Below are positions 8,077-16,912 of a stretch of DNA of 64,000 bases, in pieces. The translations under genes were made by a program, and so were the position numbers. The notes below the pieces were generated by a model. That model did no database searches, was not told where the DNA came from, and was given only the letters and a program-made list of their open reading frames with translations. Origin of the DNA: Alphaproteobacteria bacterium (GTDB taxonomy: Bacteria > Pseudomonadota > Alphaproteobacteria > UBA9655); the NCBI GenBank assembly GCA_019752515.1, contig JAIEMB010000006.1, positions 124,001 to 188,000 on the forward strand. Reading direction: 5' to 3'. Each line of letters starts with the position of its first letter. The first letter of the stretch is position 1.

Positions 8077-9168
8077 CTAGTGTAATTCAAATTTCTTCGC
8101 AAGATCTTTTTCTATGTTGTCAAGAAAATTCAGTGTTAACTCAAATAACCCCAACGTTAGCATCACATGAGAATAGCTTTGTGGTGCAAGATATGACCCA
8201 AGTCGAACTGGCATATCACAGTGGCGATGCTCTTGGTTAATTTTGTAATGAAGATCATATCCTTGAGCAGCATACGGTTTTGATGAAAGTTCAATCACCC
8301 GAGAAATGGGGTCCTGCCCTTCATAAAAAGCAGCTTCAAAAAGATTAATCATCGCTGAAAAAGCGAGGGGAGAAATCGTGGCTGCCCTCTTGTGAGCTCG
8401 CAGAAGCCATTTTGTGCCTTCACTAACAGGGAAATCCTCTTTGTTGAGGTCAATATCTTTGAAGACTTGCTCCATAAACTTGTGATGCCCCTCTTCACCA
8501 TAAATAAAATGATGTATTAATTCCTTCCCTTTTTTAAAGTGAGTTAGGGCTGGTTCCATACATTTACCAAATTCGGAGGTAACGCCCCAAGATTGCTTAG
8601 CAACCCAGCCGATGGCTTTAAAAAATTGATCTTCGTTCCGTCTTAGCAAACGTTCTAGAAATTGACCAAACCCATCTTGACCTGACCATGTAGTGCTTTC
8701 CCATTCCAGGCGATAGCAAATTAGATAGGTGATCAAGCTAATAGGATCATAAAGGTCTGTCCCGTGGATACGAGATTTGCTTAAGATTTTTTCTCTCTCC
8801 CAGGTCCATGCTGGTAGAGCACTTTCTTTTAGCTCTTCAGCTATTTCACAACCAAAGGTAGAAATAAGTCTCTCGGGTGTTGAGGAATCGACGGTTAACT
8901 CTGGGCAAGCTTGAAGGTCTTTTCTTTGGAATTCTTCTAAACTTCTAGGTTGAATATAAAAGAGGGGATAGTCTTTAAGTTGATGAATAAATTTCTGAAC
9001 ATTACTATGAGAGGAAGAGGTGTGGAGGAGATTTAAGGCGTCTGAAATCCACGGTGTATCCTCCTCAGTGACATCAATTTCCATGGACATCCACGGCAAA
9101 GAAAGAGCTAGGCTCTTTCCGTCCTCTGCCCAACCAACTGATAGCTTTTCATGTGGAACGTAGGCCAT
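8077..9168 (-). CDS. Heme-oxygenase-like diiron oxidase candidate (iron-containing redox enzyme family-like)
   Basis: A soluble 363-residue protein, mostly helical, with no signal peptide. The C-terminal half matches the spacing of heme-oxygenase-like diiron proteins such as CADD. It has an acidic/His helix GEEGHHKF (E225, E226, H228, H229), a second acidic helix INLFEAAFYEG (E278) and a final helix YDLHYKINQEH with H307 and H314. In the known family the last motif is H-x3-D-x2-H; here residue 311 is Asn. Residues 1-110 resemble no domain I can name. Divergent from the POT transporter gene by 177 bp. Function and substrate unknown; the family assignment is by pattern only. Confidence 0.5.
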   Translation of the reverse strand: MAYVPHEKLSVGWAEDGKSLALSLPWMSMEIDVTEEDTPWISDALNLLHTSSSHSNVQKFIHQLKDYPLFYIQPRSLEEFQRKDLQACPELTVDSSTPERLISTFGCEIAEELKESALPAWTWEREKILSKSRIHGTDLYDPISLITYLICYRLEWESTTWSGQDGFGQFLERLLRRNEDQFFKAIGWVAKQSWGVTSEFGKCMEPALTHFKKGKELIHHFIYGEEGHHKFMEQVFKDIDLNKEDFPVSEGTKWLLRAHKRAATISPLAFSAMINLFEAAFYEGQDPISRVIELSSKPYAAQGYDLHYKINQEHRHCDMPVRLGSYLAPQSYSHVMLTLGLFELTLNFLDNIEKDLAKKFELH

Positions 9169-9345
9169 CTTTCAACAGCTCCTTTTTTCTTAATTTAGAA
9201 CGGTGATTATCGCTTTGCAAGAAAAATTCGTTAATTTTTTATTAAGGTTGATTAAAAGCAAGGAAACACATATATAAGCAATAATAGAAAAAAAGAAAAA
9301 TTTTAAAAAGATACTGAGAATTTTTGAAGATGGGCTAGGGGATAG

Positions 9346-10797
9346 ATGAAAATGAGTTTTAACGTTTTTAAAAAATATCCTCAAGGATTTAATGCCCTAT
9401 TTTGTACTCAAGCTTGCTTTAATTTCAGTTTTTATGGGTTAAAGTCTATCTTTATTCTTTACGTTATTGCTCAATTTGATTTATCTGAAAAAGAGTCCAT
9501 TAATCTTTTTGCCACCTTAATGGCTTTATCCTATGCAGCCTCCCTTATTGGAGGGTGGCTAGCAGATAATAGTTTAGGGACGAAGAGTGCAATTGTCTTA
9601 GGTGGAATTCTTCAGGCTGCTGGAATTTCATTTTTAATGTCTACATCACAAGAATTTTGTTTTATTGCTTTGGCTTTAATTAGTTTAGGTTCAGGTTTTT
9701 TTAAACCTACCCTATCTACGTCCGTTGGAATGCTTTTTGAAAATCCTAAAGACCCTCAAAAGGACAAGGCATATTCTACTTTCTACCTTGCAATGAATCT
9801 TGGAAGTTTCGTTGCTCCCCTTCTCTGTGGATTTATTAGCAAAGCCTACGGCGGGTATTATAATAGCTTATTACTTATTATTGTGACACTTTCGGGCGGC
9901 ATCTATCTTTTTTACGAAAGAATATATTTTAAACAAAGTAAGGAGCCTCCTAACTTCGAGAACACAATGATCTCCCATCCAGCTTTTGTAGGAGTCCTCA
10001 TTTTTAGTCTTCTTCTCTTTCTCTACTTCATATTTAAATATCACAGCTCCTTTAATCACTTAATGGGAGCCATTATCATAGGAAGTGTAGTGTACTTTGG
10101 AAGAATTTTTTATCAGTCTAACTCTGAAGAAAGGAAAGATCTTTTAAGCATTCTTCTTTATATTTTACTTTTCACGGTTTTTTGTTCTCTCTTTGAGCAA
10201 GCGGGAAGCTCGCTTATGCTTTTTTTTGAGAAAGCTGTTGATCGACAGATCCTAGGAATTGAATTTCCTGCCGCTGCATTGCTTTCGTTAGGACCCATAT
10301 TTGTTCTCATATTTGGTCCATTATTAATCCTATTCTCAGAAAAAATTCTCGAAAAAAATAGAAAGATAGATGGCTTAATCAAGCTTGGACTTGGTTTTTT
10401 ATTAACAGCCCTTAGTTTTTTGATTTTAGCTATCAGTTCGAGCGGAGACAATAATCTGGCCTCTCCTTTTTGGATTATTGGAGCCATTTTCCTTCAAACA
10501 ATAGGAGAACTTTGGATTGTCCCTATTGGTTTTTCTAATATTTCAAAGTTATCACCCCCTCGTTTTCGGAGCTTGATGATGAGTTTCTGGTTAATGGCGA
10601 TCGCATATGGTCATTATATTGGTGGGTTTATTGCCCAATTCTCGATAGATGATTCCTTGCTGAATGCACCTTCATTAATACATTATCGAACGTTCTTCCT
10701 ATATCTTTCTATCATACCATGCTTTATTGCTGTTTTGTTGTTTCTTTTACTATTATACAAAAGAACTTGTCACAAAAATATTTTAATAACGAGCTGA
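9346..10797 (+). CDS. POT/PTR2-family peptide transporter-like protein (MFS)
   Basis: A 12-14-segment major-facilitator protein in the inner membrane. POT hallmarks are GGWLADNSLGTKSAIVLGG (about residues 69-87), SGFFKPTLSTSVGMLF and TFYLAMNLGSFVAPLLCG. The family normally imports di- and tripeptides with protons. Unusually, the ExxERFxYYG motif of helix 1 reads QACFNFSFYG (residues 22-31): both Glu and the Arg are gone. Coupling or substrate may therefore differ. Start ATG 9346 has AGGGGAT upstream; a second in-frame ATG is at 9352. Length is 483 aa. Confidence 0.85.
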   Translation: MKMSFNVFKKYPQGFNALFCTQACFNFSFYGLKSIFILYVIAQFDLSEKESINLFATLMALSYAASLIGGWLADNSLGTKSAIVLGGILQAAGISFLMSTSQEFCFIALALISLGSGFFKPTLSTSVGMLFENPKDPQKDKAYSTFYLAMNLGSFVAPLLCGFISKAYGGYYNSLLLIIVTLSGGIYLFYERIYFKQSKEPPNFENTMISHPAFVGVLIFSLLLFLYFIFKYHSSFNHLMGAIIIGSVVYFGRIFYQSNSEERKDLLSILLYILLFTVFCSLFEQAGSSLMLFFEKAVDRQILGIEFPAAALLSLGPIFVLIFGPLLILFSEKILEKNRKIDGLIKLGLGFLLTALSFLILAISSSGDNNLASPFWIIGAIFLQTIGELWIVPIGFSNISKLSPPRFRSLMMSFWLMAIAYGHYIGGFIAQFSIDDSLLNAPSLIHYRTFFLYLSIIPCFIAVLLFLLLLYKRTCHKNILITS

Positions 10798-10914
10798 TTT
10801 ATTGAACGATATAAATCAAAAATAAAAATATTTACTAAAATTCTTGCAACAAGCGAGAGAATATGAGATTTTAAGAAGTAATAATATTTAAATGTAAGAG
10901 AGATAAAGCATATC

Positions 10915-11775
10915 ATGCTTTCTAAATTCCTTGATCCAAAAAATGATGTAGCTTTTAAAAAAATATTTGGAACGGAAAAGAATAAGGATATTCTTATACA
11001 TTTTCTCAACGATATGATCACTTTTAAAGAAAACGGGCCTATCAGAGAGGTAGCTTTCTTAAAAACCACTCAAGATCCTGAAACAGCTATAAAAAAGACA
11101 AGCATCATTGACATTTTATGTAAAGATGAAAAAGGCAATCAATATATTGTCGAGATGCAGGTCGCAAAGGAAAAGGGATTTGAAAAACGGGCCCAGTACT
11201 ATGCTTCCTAAGCATACATTTCTCAAGCTCACCTAGGAGGGGAGTACCATAGTCTTAAGGAAGTTATTTTCTTAGCCATCGCTGAATTTATTATGTTTCC
11301 AACTAAGAAACATTGGAAATCAGATCATGTGATCTTAGACAGAGACAGCTATGAGCATGATCTAAAAGACTTTTCCTTTACGTTCTTAGAGCTTCCTAAA
11401 TTTCATAAGTCCATTGATGAGCTTTCCAACATTCCTGAAAAATGGATGTATTTTTTTAAACATGCGTAAGAGACCTCAGAAAAAGAGCTTCAAAAAATTA
11501 TAGGCCACGATCAGATCATTGAGAGGGCTTATAGTGCCCTCAATCGCTTTTCATGGAATGAAGCAGAACTCCTAACTTATGAACAAGCTGAAAAATATGA
11601 GGGAGCATACTATGCCTCTTTAGCTCAAAAATTTGATGAAGGAATTGAAAAGGGAGTTGAAAAAGTGGCAAAAAATATACTGTTGAAAGGCATTGATGTT
11701 GAAACCATTGCCGCAATAGCAGGACTTACACAGCAAAAAATAAGAGATTTTCTCTCTGCTTTGGATAGCAGATAA
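10915..11775 (+). pseudogene. Rpn-family PD-(D/E)XK nuclease/putative transposase, interrupted by two in-frame stops
   Basis: The frame starts at ATG 10915 (MLSKFLDPKNDVAFKKIFG, the typical Rpn/PD-(D/E)XK transposase N-terminus) and remains in phase to a TAA at 11773-11775, about 286 codons, the family's normal length. TAA codons at 11209-11211 and 11467-11469 interrupt it. Translation across them continues sensibly: AYISQAHLGGEYHSLKEV after the first and ETSEKELQKIIG after the second. The nuclease core IIDIL...YIVEMQVAKE lies in the first piece. Both stops could arise from single changes in AAA or GAA codons. No indels are visible, so decay looks recent, or the stops are read through. Confidence 0.85.
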
Positions 11776-11811
11776 TTTGTTCACAAAAGGGGTAGAAGGT
11801 TCGCACACTCT

Positions 11812-13977
11812 CTATTTGGCCCGAGATTGAAACCCCTTCCATGAAAATCCAATAAGAACAAGAAGAAAGAGGGCAAAGGGAAGCCCCCACAAGAAAATTG
11901 TTCTTTGATTGAGGGGAGGACGGAAAAGAATGTTATCGCCAAACCTTCGGCGCAGTTCATCTCTTATGGTTTCGGCAGATTTTCCTTTTTCGAGTTCTTC
12001 ATCAATATATTTTTTTAAGGTTTTTGCTTCTGGCATTTCAGAATCCGCAATGGATTGGCCTACACAAACGGGGCAGCGAACTTCATTATAAAGGTCAGGA
12101 GCGGCATCCAAATCATGAGGCATTAATAGGACTGTCAGGAGCATGATAATAACTTCCTTCCTTCTCACAAAAGAAATAAGAGCTCCTGCTGCCATAAAAA
12201 AACCGCCAATCCAGATCCAGGGTGCTAGGGGAATCAGAGAGGCTCGAAGAAGCCAGCGTTGCTCACCCTGATAGGGACCCAAAATGACGTACAGGTCAGA
12301 AAAGCCATTGGTTAAAATAGCCGTTTCACTAAGAAGTGAATTTTGAGGCTGATAAAGGCGCTTCTCAGGTGTCAAAATATTTTCCCCTGATACGAGCGTT
12401 GCTTTCTCATAAAGATATGTAGGCGTTTTACCTTCTGTCACATCTTGAAGAGTGAGCGTCTTGGTGCCAATCGTAAGACTCTCTTCGAGCCCAAGAATTT
12501 TCGTCTCATCAATGCGGAGCCCGCTCCCCACACTCAGACCCAAAAGAGAAAGGGCCACACCAATATGAGCAAGGGTAGGCCCCAGACGCAGGCGCCTTTT
12601 GTAAAAAGCTTCTAGAGATCCCGACAAAACCCAAATGGCCAATCCACACCCTAGAATTGTTCCCAAAGAAAGAGGATAATAAATATAGAGTAAAAAAACG
12701 ATTGCACCCAGACTGGCCGTTAGAGGCAAAATAAGAAGTTGGAAAAGAGACAGTGTCTCATCTCTTAAAAGGGCACCTAGAGGTATCAAAAGAAAGGAAG
12801 GTAGAAGAAGGGGAACCAAAGTTTGATTAAAATAAGGAGCTCCTATAGAAATGGTTTCCTGCCAAAGGCCTTCACTTAAAAGAGGGTAAAGTGTTCCAAC
12901 ACAAAGGATGATCAGACCCACAAAGAGAAGAAGCGAGTTCAAAAAAAGAAGCCCTTTCCGTGAGAAGAGCTCTACGAAAGGGCTTTGAAAGCTTGGGGAT
13001 CGCAACACCCATAGGAAAAGAGAAAAACCTATAATCCCTCCGATAAGACTCAGAATAAATGTGCCTCTCACTGGATCTTGAGCAAAGGAGTGGACAGACG
13101 AAATCAAGCCGGAACGCACCAAAAAGGTCCCCAAAAGGCTAAGTCCAAAGGTAAGAAGACTCAAGAAAAGACTCCACCGATAAAAAGATTGGGTTCGTAA
13201 AATATGAAGAAGAGCTGTTCCTGCAAGCCAGGGCATGAGGGATGCATTTTCAACGGGGTCCCAAAACCACCAACCACCCCACCCCAATTCATAATATGCC
13301 CACCAACTGCCAAGCGTGATACCTATCGTAAGGGCTGCCCAGGCAAATAACACCCACGGGCGTGTCAGGGTGGCCCAGGTCTCACCATCAATCTTTCCCC
13401 AGAGGGCAGCAAGAGCCAAGGAGAAGGGAGCTGAAAATCCAACATACCCGAGGTAAAGAAAGGGTGGATGAATCATCAAGCTTTTATCTTGAAGAAGGGG
13501 ATTTAAGGATTGACCTTCAGGAAGGGAAAAAGGAAGAGGAGTAAATGGGTTTGAACTTATCAATAAAAGGAGAAGAAAACAAAAGATCAGGAGAGCTTGA
13601 AAAGTAAGGGTGCGAGCCCTGAAGTAGGAATCATTTAAAAAGAGAGCAAAGGCAACGGCCACTAAAGATAGAATTAAAACGAAGAGAAGGAGTGATCCTT
13701 CATGATTTCCCCAGCTGGCTGAGAGGCGATAATACCAAGGAAGCTGCGTATGATCGTTAAGAGCAACCACAAGAAGAGAGAAATCACAAACCAAAAAAGC
13801 AAACATTAAGGTGATGAAAGCTGCTAGAATCATGATTCCTTGCATGTAGGCTGTTGTTTTTCCGAGAACAAGGTAACGATTGTTTTTCCGTAGCACACCC
13901 CAAAAAGAGGCACTCGCTTGCACCCCTGAAACCCCTAAAGCCAAAGCTAAGAAAAGGTTTCCAATCTCACCGATCAT
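11812..13977 (-). CDS. ccmF: Cytochrome c heme lyase CcmF fused to CcmH
   Basis: Residues ~1-610 are CcmF, the membrane heme-ligase subunit of system I. The WWD heme-handling signature is present (WGGWWFWDPVENASLMPW) among more than 12 membrane segments. Without a stop the frame runs into residues 612-721, a complete CcmH/CcmL: signal-like segment, the redox motif RCPVC (Cys635, Cys638), the helix KKYIDEELEKG and a C-terminal membrane anchor. An internal ATG at 12144 (Met612) is preceded by AAGGAAGGAAG, so separate CcmH could also be made. The start overlaps the end of ccmE by 11 bp. No ccmG or ccmI is found in this operon. Confidence 0.92.
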   Translation of the reverse strand: MIGEIGNLFLALALGVSGVQASASFWGVLRKNNRYLVLGKTTAYMQGIMILAAFITLMFAFLVCDFSLLVVALNDHTQLPWYYRLSASWGNHEGSLLLFVLILSLVAVAFALFLNDSYFRARTLTFQALLIFCFLLLLLISSNPFTPLPFSLPEGQSLNPLLQDKSLMIHPPFLYLGYVGFSAPFSLALAALWGKIDGETWATLTRPWVLFAWAALTIGITLGSWWAYYELGWGGWWFWDPVENASLMPWLAGTALLHILRTQSFYRWSLFLSLLTFGLSLLGTFLVRSGLISSVHSFAQDPVRGTFILSLIGGIIGFSLFLWVLRSPSFQSPFVELFSRKGLLFLNSLLLFVGLIILCVGTLYPLLSEGLWQETISIGAPYFNQTLVPLLLPSFLLIPLGALLRDETLSLFQLLILPLTASLGAIVFLLYIYYPLSLGTILGCGLAIWVLSGSLEAFYKRRLRLGPTLAHIGVALSLLGLSVGSGLRIDETKILGLEESLTIGTKTLTLQDVTEGKTPTYLYEKATLVSGENILTPEKRLYQPQNSLLSETAILTNGFSDLYVILGPYQGEQRWLLRASLIPLAPWIWIGGFFMAAGALISFVRRKEVIIMLLTVLLMPHDLDAAPDLYNEVRCPVCVGQSIADSEMPEAKTLKKYIDEELEKGKSAETIRDELRRRFGDNILFRPPLNQRTIFLWGLPFALFLLVLIGFSWKGFQSRAK

Positions 13978-14401
13978 CTTGCCAAAGTCCCTTTTCTTTC
14001 AATTTATCAGCAACTTCTTTAGGCATATAATTTTCGTCGTGCTTAGCCAATACAGTTTCAGCTTGGAATAGACCTGACTCAGAAAGATGGCCTTCCACAA
14101 CCACTCCTTGCCCTTCTCGAAAAAGATCGGGTAAGAGCCCCTTGTAATTAACTTTGAGTATATTCTTCCGATCCGTAATGGCGAAAGATACTGTTTGACC
14201 ATCTTGCCTTAAAGAGTTTTGCTCAACTAGTCCTCCCATTCGAAGACGTTGTTCAGGGTGAATTTTTTTGTGGCTTAAATCCGATGGCGTATAAAAGAAA
14301 ACAAGGTTATCGCGAAAAGCACTAGAGACAAGAAACACAGCAATCCCCAGGCCAACAATTCCCACTAAAAGGGTAAGAAGCCGTTGATGCTTCGCTTTCA
14401 T
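13967..14401 (-). CDS. ccmE: Cytochrome c maturation heme chaperone CcmE
   Basis: Periplasmic heme chaperone that carries heme from CcmABCD to CcmF. It has one N-terminal membrane anchor (residues ~7-27) and then the OB-fold beta domain. The covalent heme-binding His is His121 in AKHDENYMP, with the conserved Tyr125 four residues on. Length 144 aa is normal. Its start overlaps the TGA of ccmD (ATGA), and its 3' end overlaps ccmF. Identification is firm. Confidence 0.95.
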   Translation of the reverse strand: MKAKHQRLLTLLVGIVGLGIAVFLVSSAFRDNLVFFYTPSDLSHKKIHPEQRLRMGGLVEQNSLRQDGQTVSFAITDRKNILKVNYKGLLPDLFREGQGVVVEGHLSESGLFQAETVLAKHDENYMPKEVADKLKEKGLWQDDR

Positions 14402-14505
14402 TTCTTTGAATCCTTATAATTCCACCATAAAAATGCAATCAGGCTGAAAAGGGTAAAACCATAAGCGCTAAGGATATAAAACAGGTAAGGAGTCTCCCAG
14501 CTCAT
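14398..14505 (-). CDS. ccmD: Heme exporter accessory protein CcmD (35 aa)
   Basis: A very short gene read directly from the sequence: MSWETPYLFYILSAYGFTLF, then a hydrophobic run ending in WWNYKDSKK and TGA. One membrane segment followed by a basic tail is the CcmD pattern; CcmD helps release holo-CcmE from CcmABC. Its ATG overlaps the ccmC stop (TCATGA) and its TGA overlaps the ccmE start, so both flanks are translationally coupled. Position between ccmC and ccmE is canonical. Confidence 0.88.
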   Translation of the reverse strand: MSWETPYLFYILSAYGFTLFSLIAFLWWNYKDSKK

Positions 14506-15215
14506 GAAAAATTCTCCTGAACGAGGCACTTGCGTTTATTGAATTCAGTGCGTGCTCTTAAAATCAAGAGAAGAAGGAAATAGAACCCATAGGCCGCTGT
14601 CATAAGTCCCAGGGGAAAAAGCATGGAAGGGTGAATGGAGGGGGTTGAAAGTTTCGTTATACTTGCTGGTTGATGAAGGGTGTTCCACCAGTTAACGGAT
14701 CCTTTTATAATAGGAAGATTAATAGCCCCAATGAGAGCCAGAAGAGAAGCTGCTCGGATGCCTTGAGCAGGGTGAGCATAGGCTTTATAAAGCGCCCAAT
14801 ATCCTACATAAAGAAAAAGAAGGACAAGGACGGAAGTGAGGCGCGCGTCCCATACCCAATAAGTTCCCCACATAGGCTTCCCCCAAAGAGATCCGGTGAC
14901 AAGGCTAAGAAGCGTAAAAAGAGCACCAATGGGAGCAGCGCTGATAGCAAGAATTTCCGCAAGAGGGTGACGCCACACGAGAATAAAAAGGCTCAAAATA
15001 GCTAACAAGGAATAAACACAAAGTGCCATCCAGGAAGCAGGCACATGAATATACATAATGCGCATGGCGTCTCCTTGCTGATAGTCGGGCGGAGAGGTTA
15101 CAAGAGCTGTATACAGTCCGGTCCCAAAGCAGAGAACGCCCATAACAATAATGAAAGGAAAAAGGAAACGGCTGACTTTAAAAAAAATGCGTGGTTTTGC
15201 TAAGGTAAACTTCAT
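14502..15215 (-). CDS. ccmC: Heme transporter/handling protein CcmC
   Basis: Six-segment inner-membrane protein that loads heme onto CcmE. The WWD-type signature WGTYWVWDARLTSVLVL is present, flanked by the two conserved His-containing loops (one in MRIMYIHVPASWM). Length 237 aa is normal. It lies 1 bp after ccmB and overlaps ccmD. Confidence 0.95.
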   Translation of the reverse strand: MKFTLAKPRIFFKVSRFLFPFIIVMGVLCFGTGLYTALVTSPPDYQQGDAMRIMYIHVPASWMALCVYSLLAILSLFILVWRHPLAEILAISAAPIGALFTLLSLVTGSLWGKPMWGTYWVWDARLTSVLVLLFLYVGYWALYKAYAHPAQGIRAASLLALIGAINLPIIKGSVNWWNTLHQPASITKLSTPSIHPSMLFPLGLMTAAYGFYFLLLLILRARTEFNKRKCLVQENFS

Positions 15216-15216
15216 G

Positions 15217-15873
15217 CTAACGTTCCACTGCTAAGGGAAGAGCCCAACTTCCTATTGTAATCCCAAGAATAGAAAGGAAAAGCGACACTCCCATGAGAAA
15301 AGAAAGCGACGAAGAGGAATCCAATCCTAATTGTGTCATTTCCATAACAGAAAGTCCAAAAATGAGAAGAGGTAAAGTCAGCGGCAAAATTATAAGAGAA
15401 AGAAGAATTCCTCCTCCTTGAGTGTTTAAAGTGAGAAGGCTACCTAAATTTCCAAGAGCACTCAAAGCAGGAAATCCAATAAGAAAAGTTAAGCATAATG
15501 AGAGCAGTTCGTGGGAGGCAAGGGCAAACATAGGAGAAAAGAAAAGAATAATACAGATGAGGGGAAGGGCTACAAAAACCCATTCGGCAATAACCTTGGA
15601 AACAAGGTAGGTTGAGGAAAGGCAAGGGTGTAGGAGAATTTCATCTAAAAGACCTCCTTCAGCTTCCCTTTTCAAAAGATGGGGGGTCGAAAAAAAAGTG
15701 GTCAAACTTGCCAGAATCCAAATGAGAGCCGGTGCACTACGTTTTAAAATGACTTCACTCTGGCCAAGAGCGAACGACGTGCAAAAAAGGGAGAGGGAAA
15801 AGAAACCTAGCGTTGATAAAAGACTCCCCTTATGAAGATAAGCGTTATAAAGCTCACGCAAAATCATAAGCAA
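15217..15873 (-). CDS. ccmB: Heme exporter permease CcmB
   Basis: Membrane subunit of the CcmAB ABC transporter, which powers release of heme-loaded CcmE. Six hydrophobic segments and the family pattern APALIWILASLTTFFS...LLKREAEGGLLDEILLHP are visible. Length 218 aa is normal. It overlaps the end of ccmA by 10 bp. Confidence 0.93.
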   Translation of the reverse strand: MLMILRELYNAYLHKGSLLSTLGFFSLSLFCTSFALGQSEVILKRSAPALIWILASLTTFFSTPHLLKREAEGGLLDEILLHPCLSSTYLVSKVIAEWVFVALPLICIILFFSPMFALASHELLSLCLTFLIGFPALSALGNLGSLLTLNTQGGGILLSLIILPLTLPLLIFGLSVMEMTQLGLDSSSSLSFLMGVSLFLSILGITIGSWALPLAVER

Positions 15874-16439
15874 ATCTCTCGAGTGCTCGGCCGCTTTTCA
15901 TGACTTGCAAGAATAGCAAGTCCATCGCTTTCTAAATGATGAGCAAGAGCATTATCCAAAATTTTCCGGCCATCAGCATCGAGGTTTGTATGGGATTCAT
16001 CCAGAATCCATAAGGAGCGTACAAGCCAATGAAGACGACTTAAACTGAGGCGTTTTTGCTGTCCTTGGGAGAGATAGTTAATTTTCTTATTTAAGAAGGG
16101 TAACATGCCCCAGAGTTCTAGAGCCTCTTCAATAACAGCCTTTCTAACACCATAATGATATTGCCACAATTTTATTTGGTCCTTTACAAGGGCTTCAGAG
16201 TGAAGAGCTAACTTATGGCTGATATAAAGAAGATTTTGCTGGTAGGTGGAGAGTTCAACGGCTTTCTTTTCCCAAAAAAGGGTATTCGCCTTAGGGCGAA
16301 TAAGTCCCGCGAACATACGGAGAAGAGTGGACTTTCCGGCCCCATTAGCACCACGTACCAGGAGAGTCTCTTGTTTCTGGAGTGAAAAAGAGAGGTCTGA
16401 AAAAAGGGGTTCAAAAGTGAAGTTTCGCACATCCAGCAT
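15864..16439 (-). CDS. ccmA: Heme exporter ATP-binding protein CcmA
   Basis: ATPase of the CcmAB complex. Walker A is VRGANGAGKSTLLR, the ABC signature LSQGQQKRLSLSRL, and Walker B LWILDESHTNLD. In Walker B the usual DEP is DES, which is tolerated in ABC proteins. I start at ATG 16439 (MLDVRNFTFEP), which gives 191 aa; an upstream ATG at 16475 would add 12 residues that match nothing in the family. It is the first gene of the ccm operon. Confidence 0.93.
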   Translation of the reverse strand: MLDVRNFTFEPLFSDLSFSLQKQETLLVRGANGAGKSTLLRMFAGLIRPKANTLFWEKKAVELSTYQQNLLYISHKLALHSEALVKDQIKLWQYHYGVRKAVIEEALELWGMLPFLNKKINYLSQGQQKRLSLSRLHWLVRSLWILDESHTNLDADGRKILDNALAHHLESDGLAILASHEKRPSTREICL

Positions 16440-16912
16440 AACCTGAACCTTAAATGTGACACTACTGGAAGTCAACAGAGGGACTGTGAATTTAAGATGT
16501 TTTATTTGTCCTTAAAAATAGCTTTATGGTGTATATTGTAAGGCGCGGGCGCAAGAGAGTTTTTTCGTGGCAAGTGCGATAGTTTATAGGTTCGTTGAGA
16601 GAGTTTTCAAAAGCATGAATTTTTGAAGTTTGGCGAAGGTATTCCTTAATTGTTTTAGAATCAGTACTGTCTCGTTTGAAGCCCTTACATCGCTTGCTGA
16701 GACTAAAAGATTTAAGGCCGTGAAGATTGTGATTGATGATTTATTCATTACAAAATTCTCCCTAGAACTTTAAAAACACAGGTATCTGAACGTATTCCCT
16801 CAGGTTGTTTGCCTTGAAGGATGATGTGAAAAATGCTTTGATAATTTTTAGTAAGATGACGGGTGGTGAATTTAAACTTAACGCAGAAAAAAATATTTGA
16901 TTTAAAAATATT
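16440..16912. other. Intergenic region between ccmA and the outer-membrane-type gene
   Basis: About 470 bp separating divergent genes. Apart from the 54-codon minus-strand frame at 16584-16748 I see no coding signal, tRNA or clear terminator. The ccm promoter and that of the gene at 16913 should lie here, but no consensus hexamer pair stands out. Confidence 0.4.
16584..16748 (-). CDS. Putative 54-aa exported peptide
   Basis: A short frame begins MNKSSITIFTALNLLVSA and continues SDVRASNE, a plausible Sec signal peptide cleaved after an A-x-A-like site. GGGAG lies 12 nt before the ATG. The 30-odd residue mature part is unremarkable. It lies upstream of ccmA on the same strand. It may be a real small exported protein, the start of a degraded gene, or chance. 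Confidence 0.3.
   Translation of the reverse strand: MNKSSITIFTALNLLVSASDVRASNETVLILKQLRNTFAKLQKFMLLKTLSTNL

Noticed and set aside
8043-8240. Plus-strand 65-codon frame over the 3' end of the diiron-candidate gene
   Set aside because: It is antisense to a much better supported gene and has no recognisable features.
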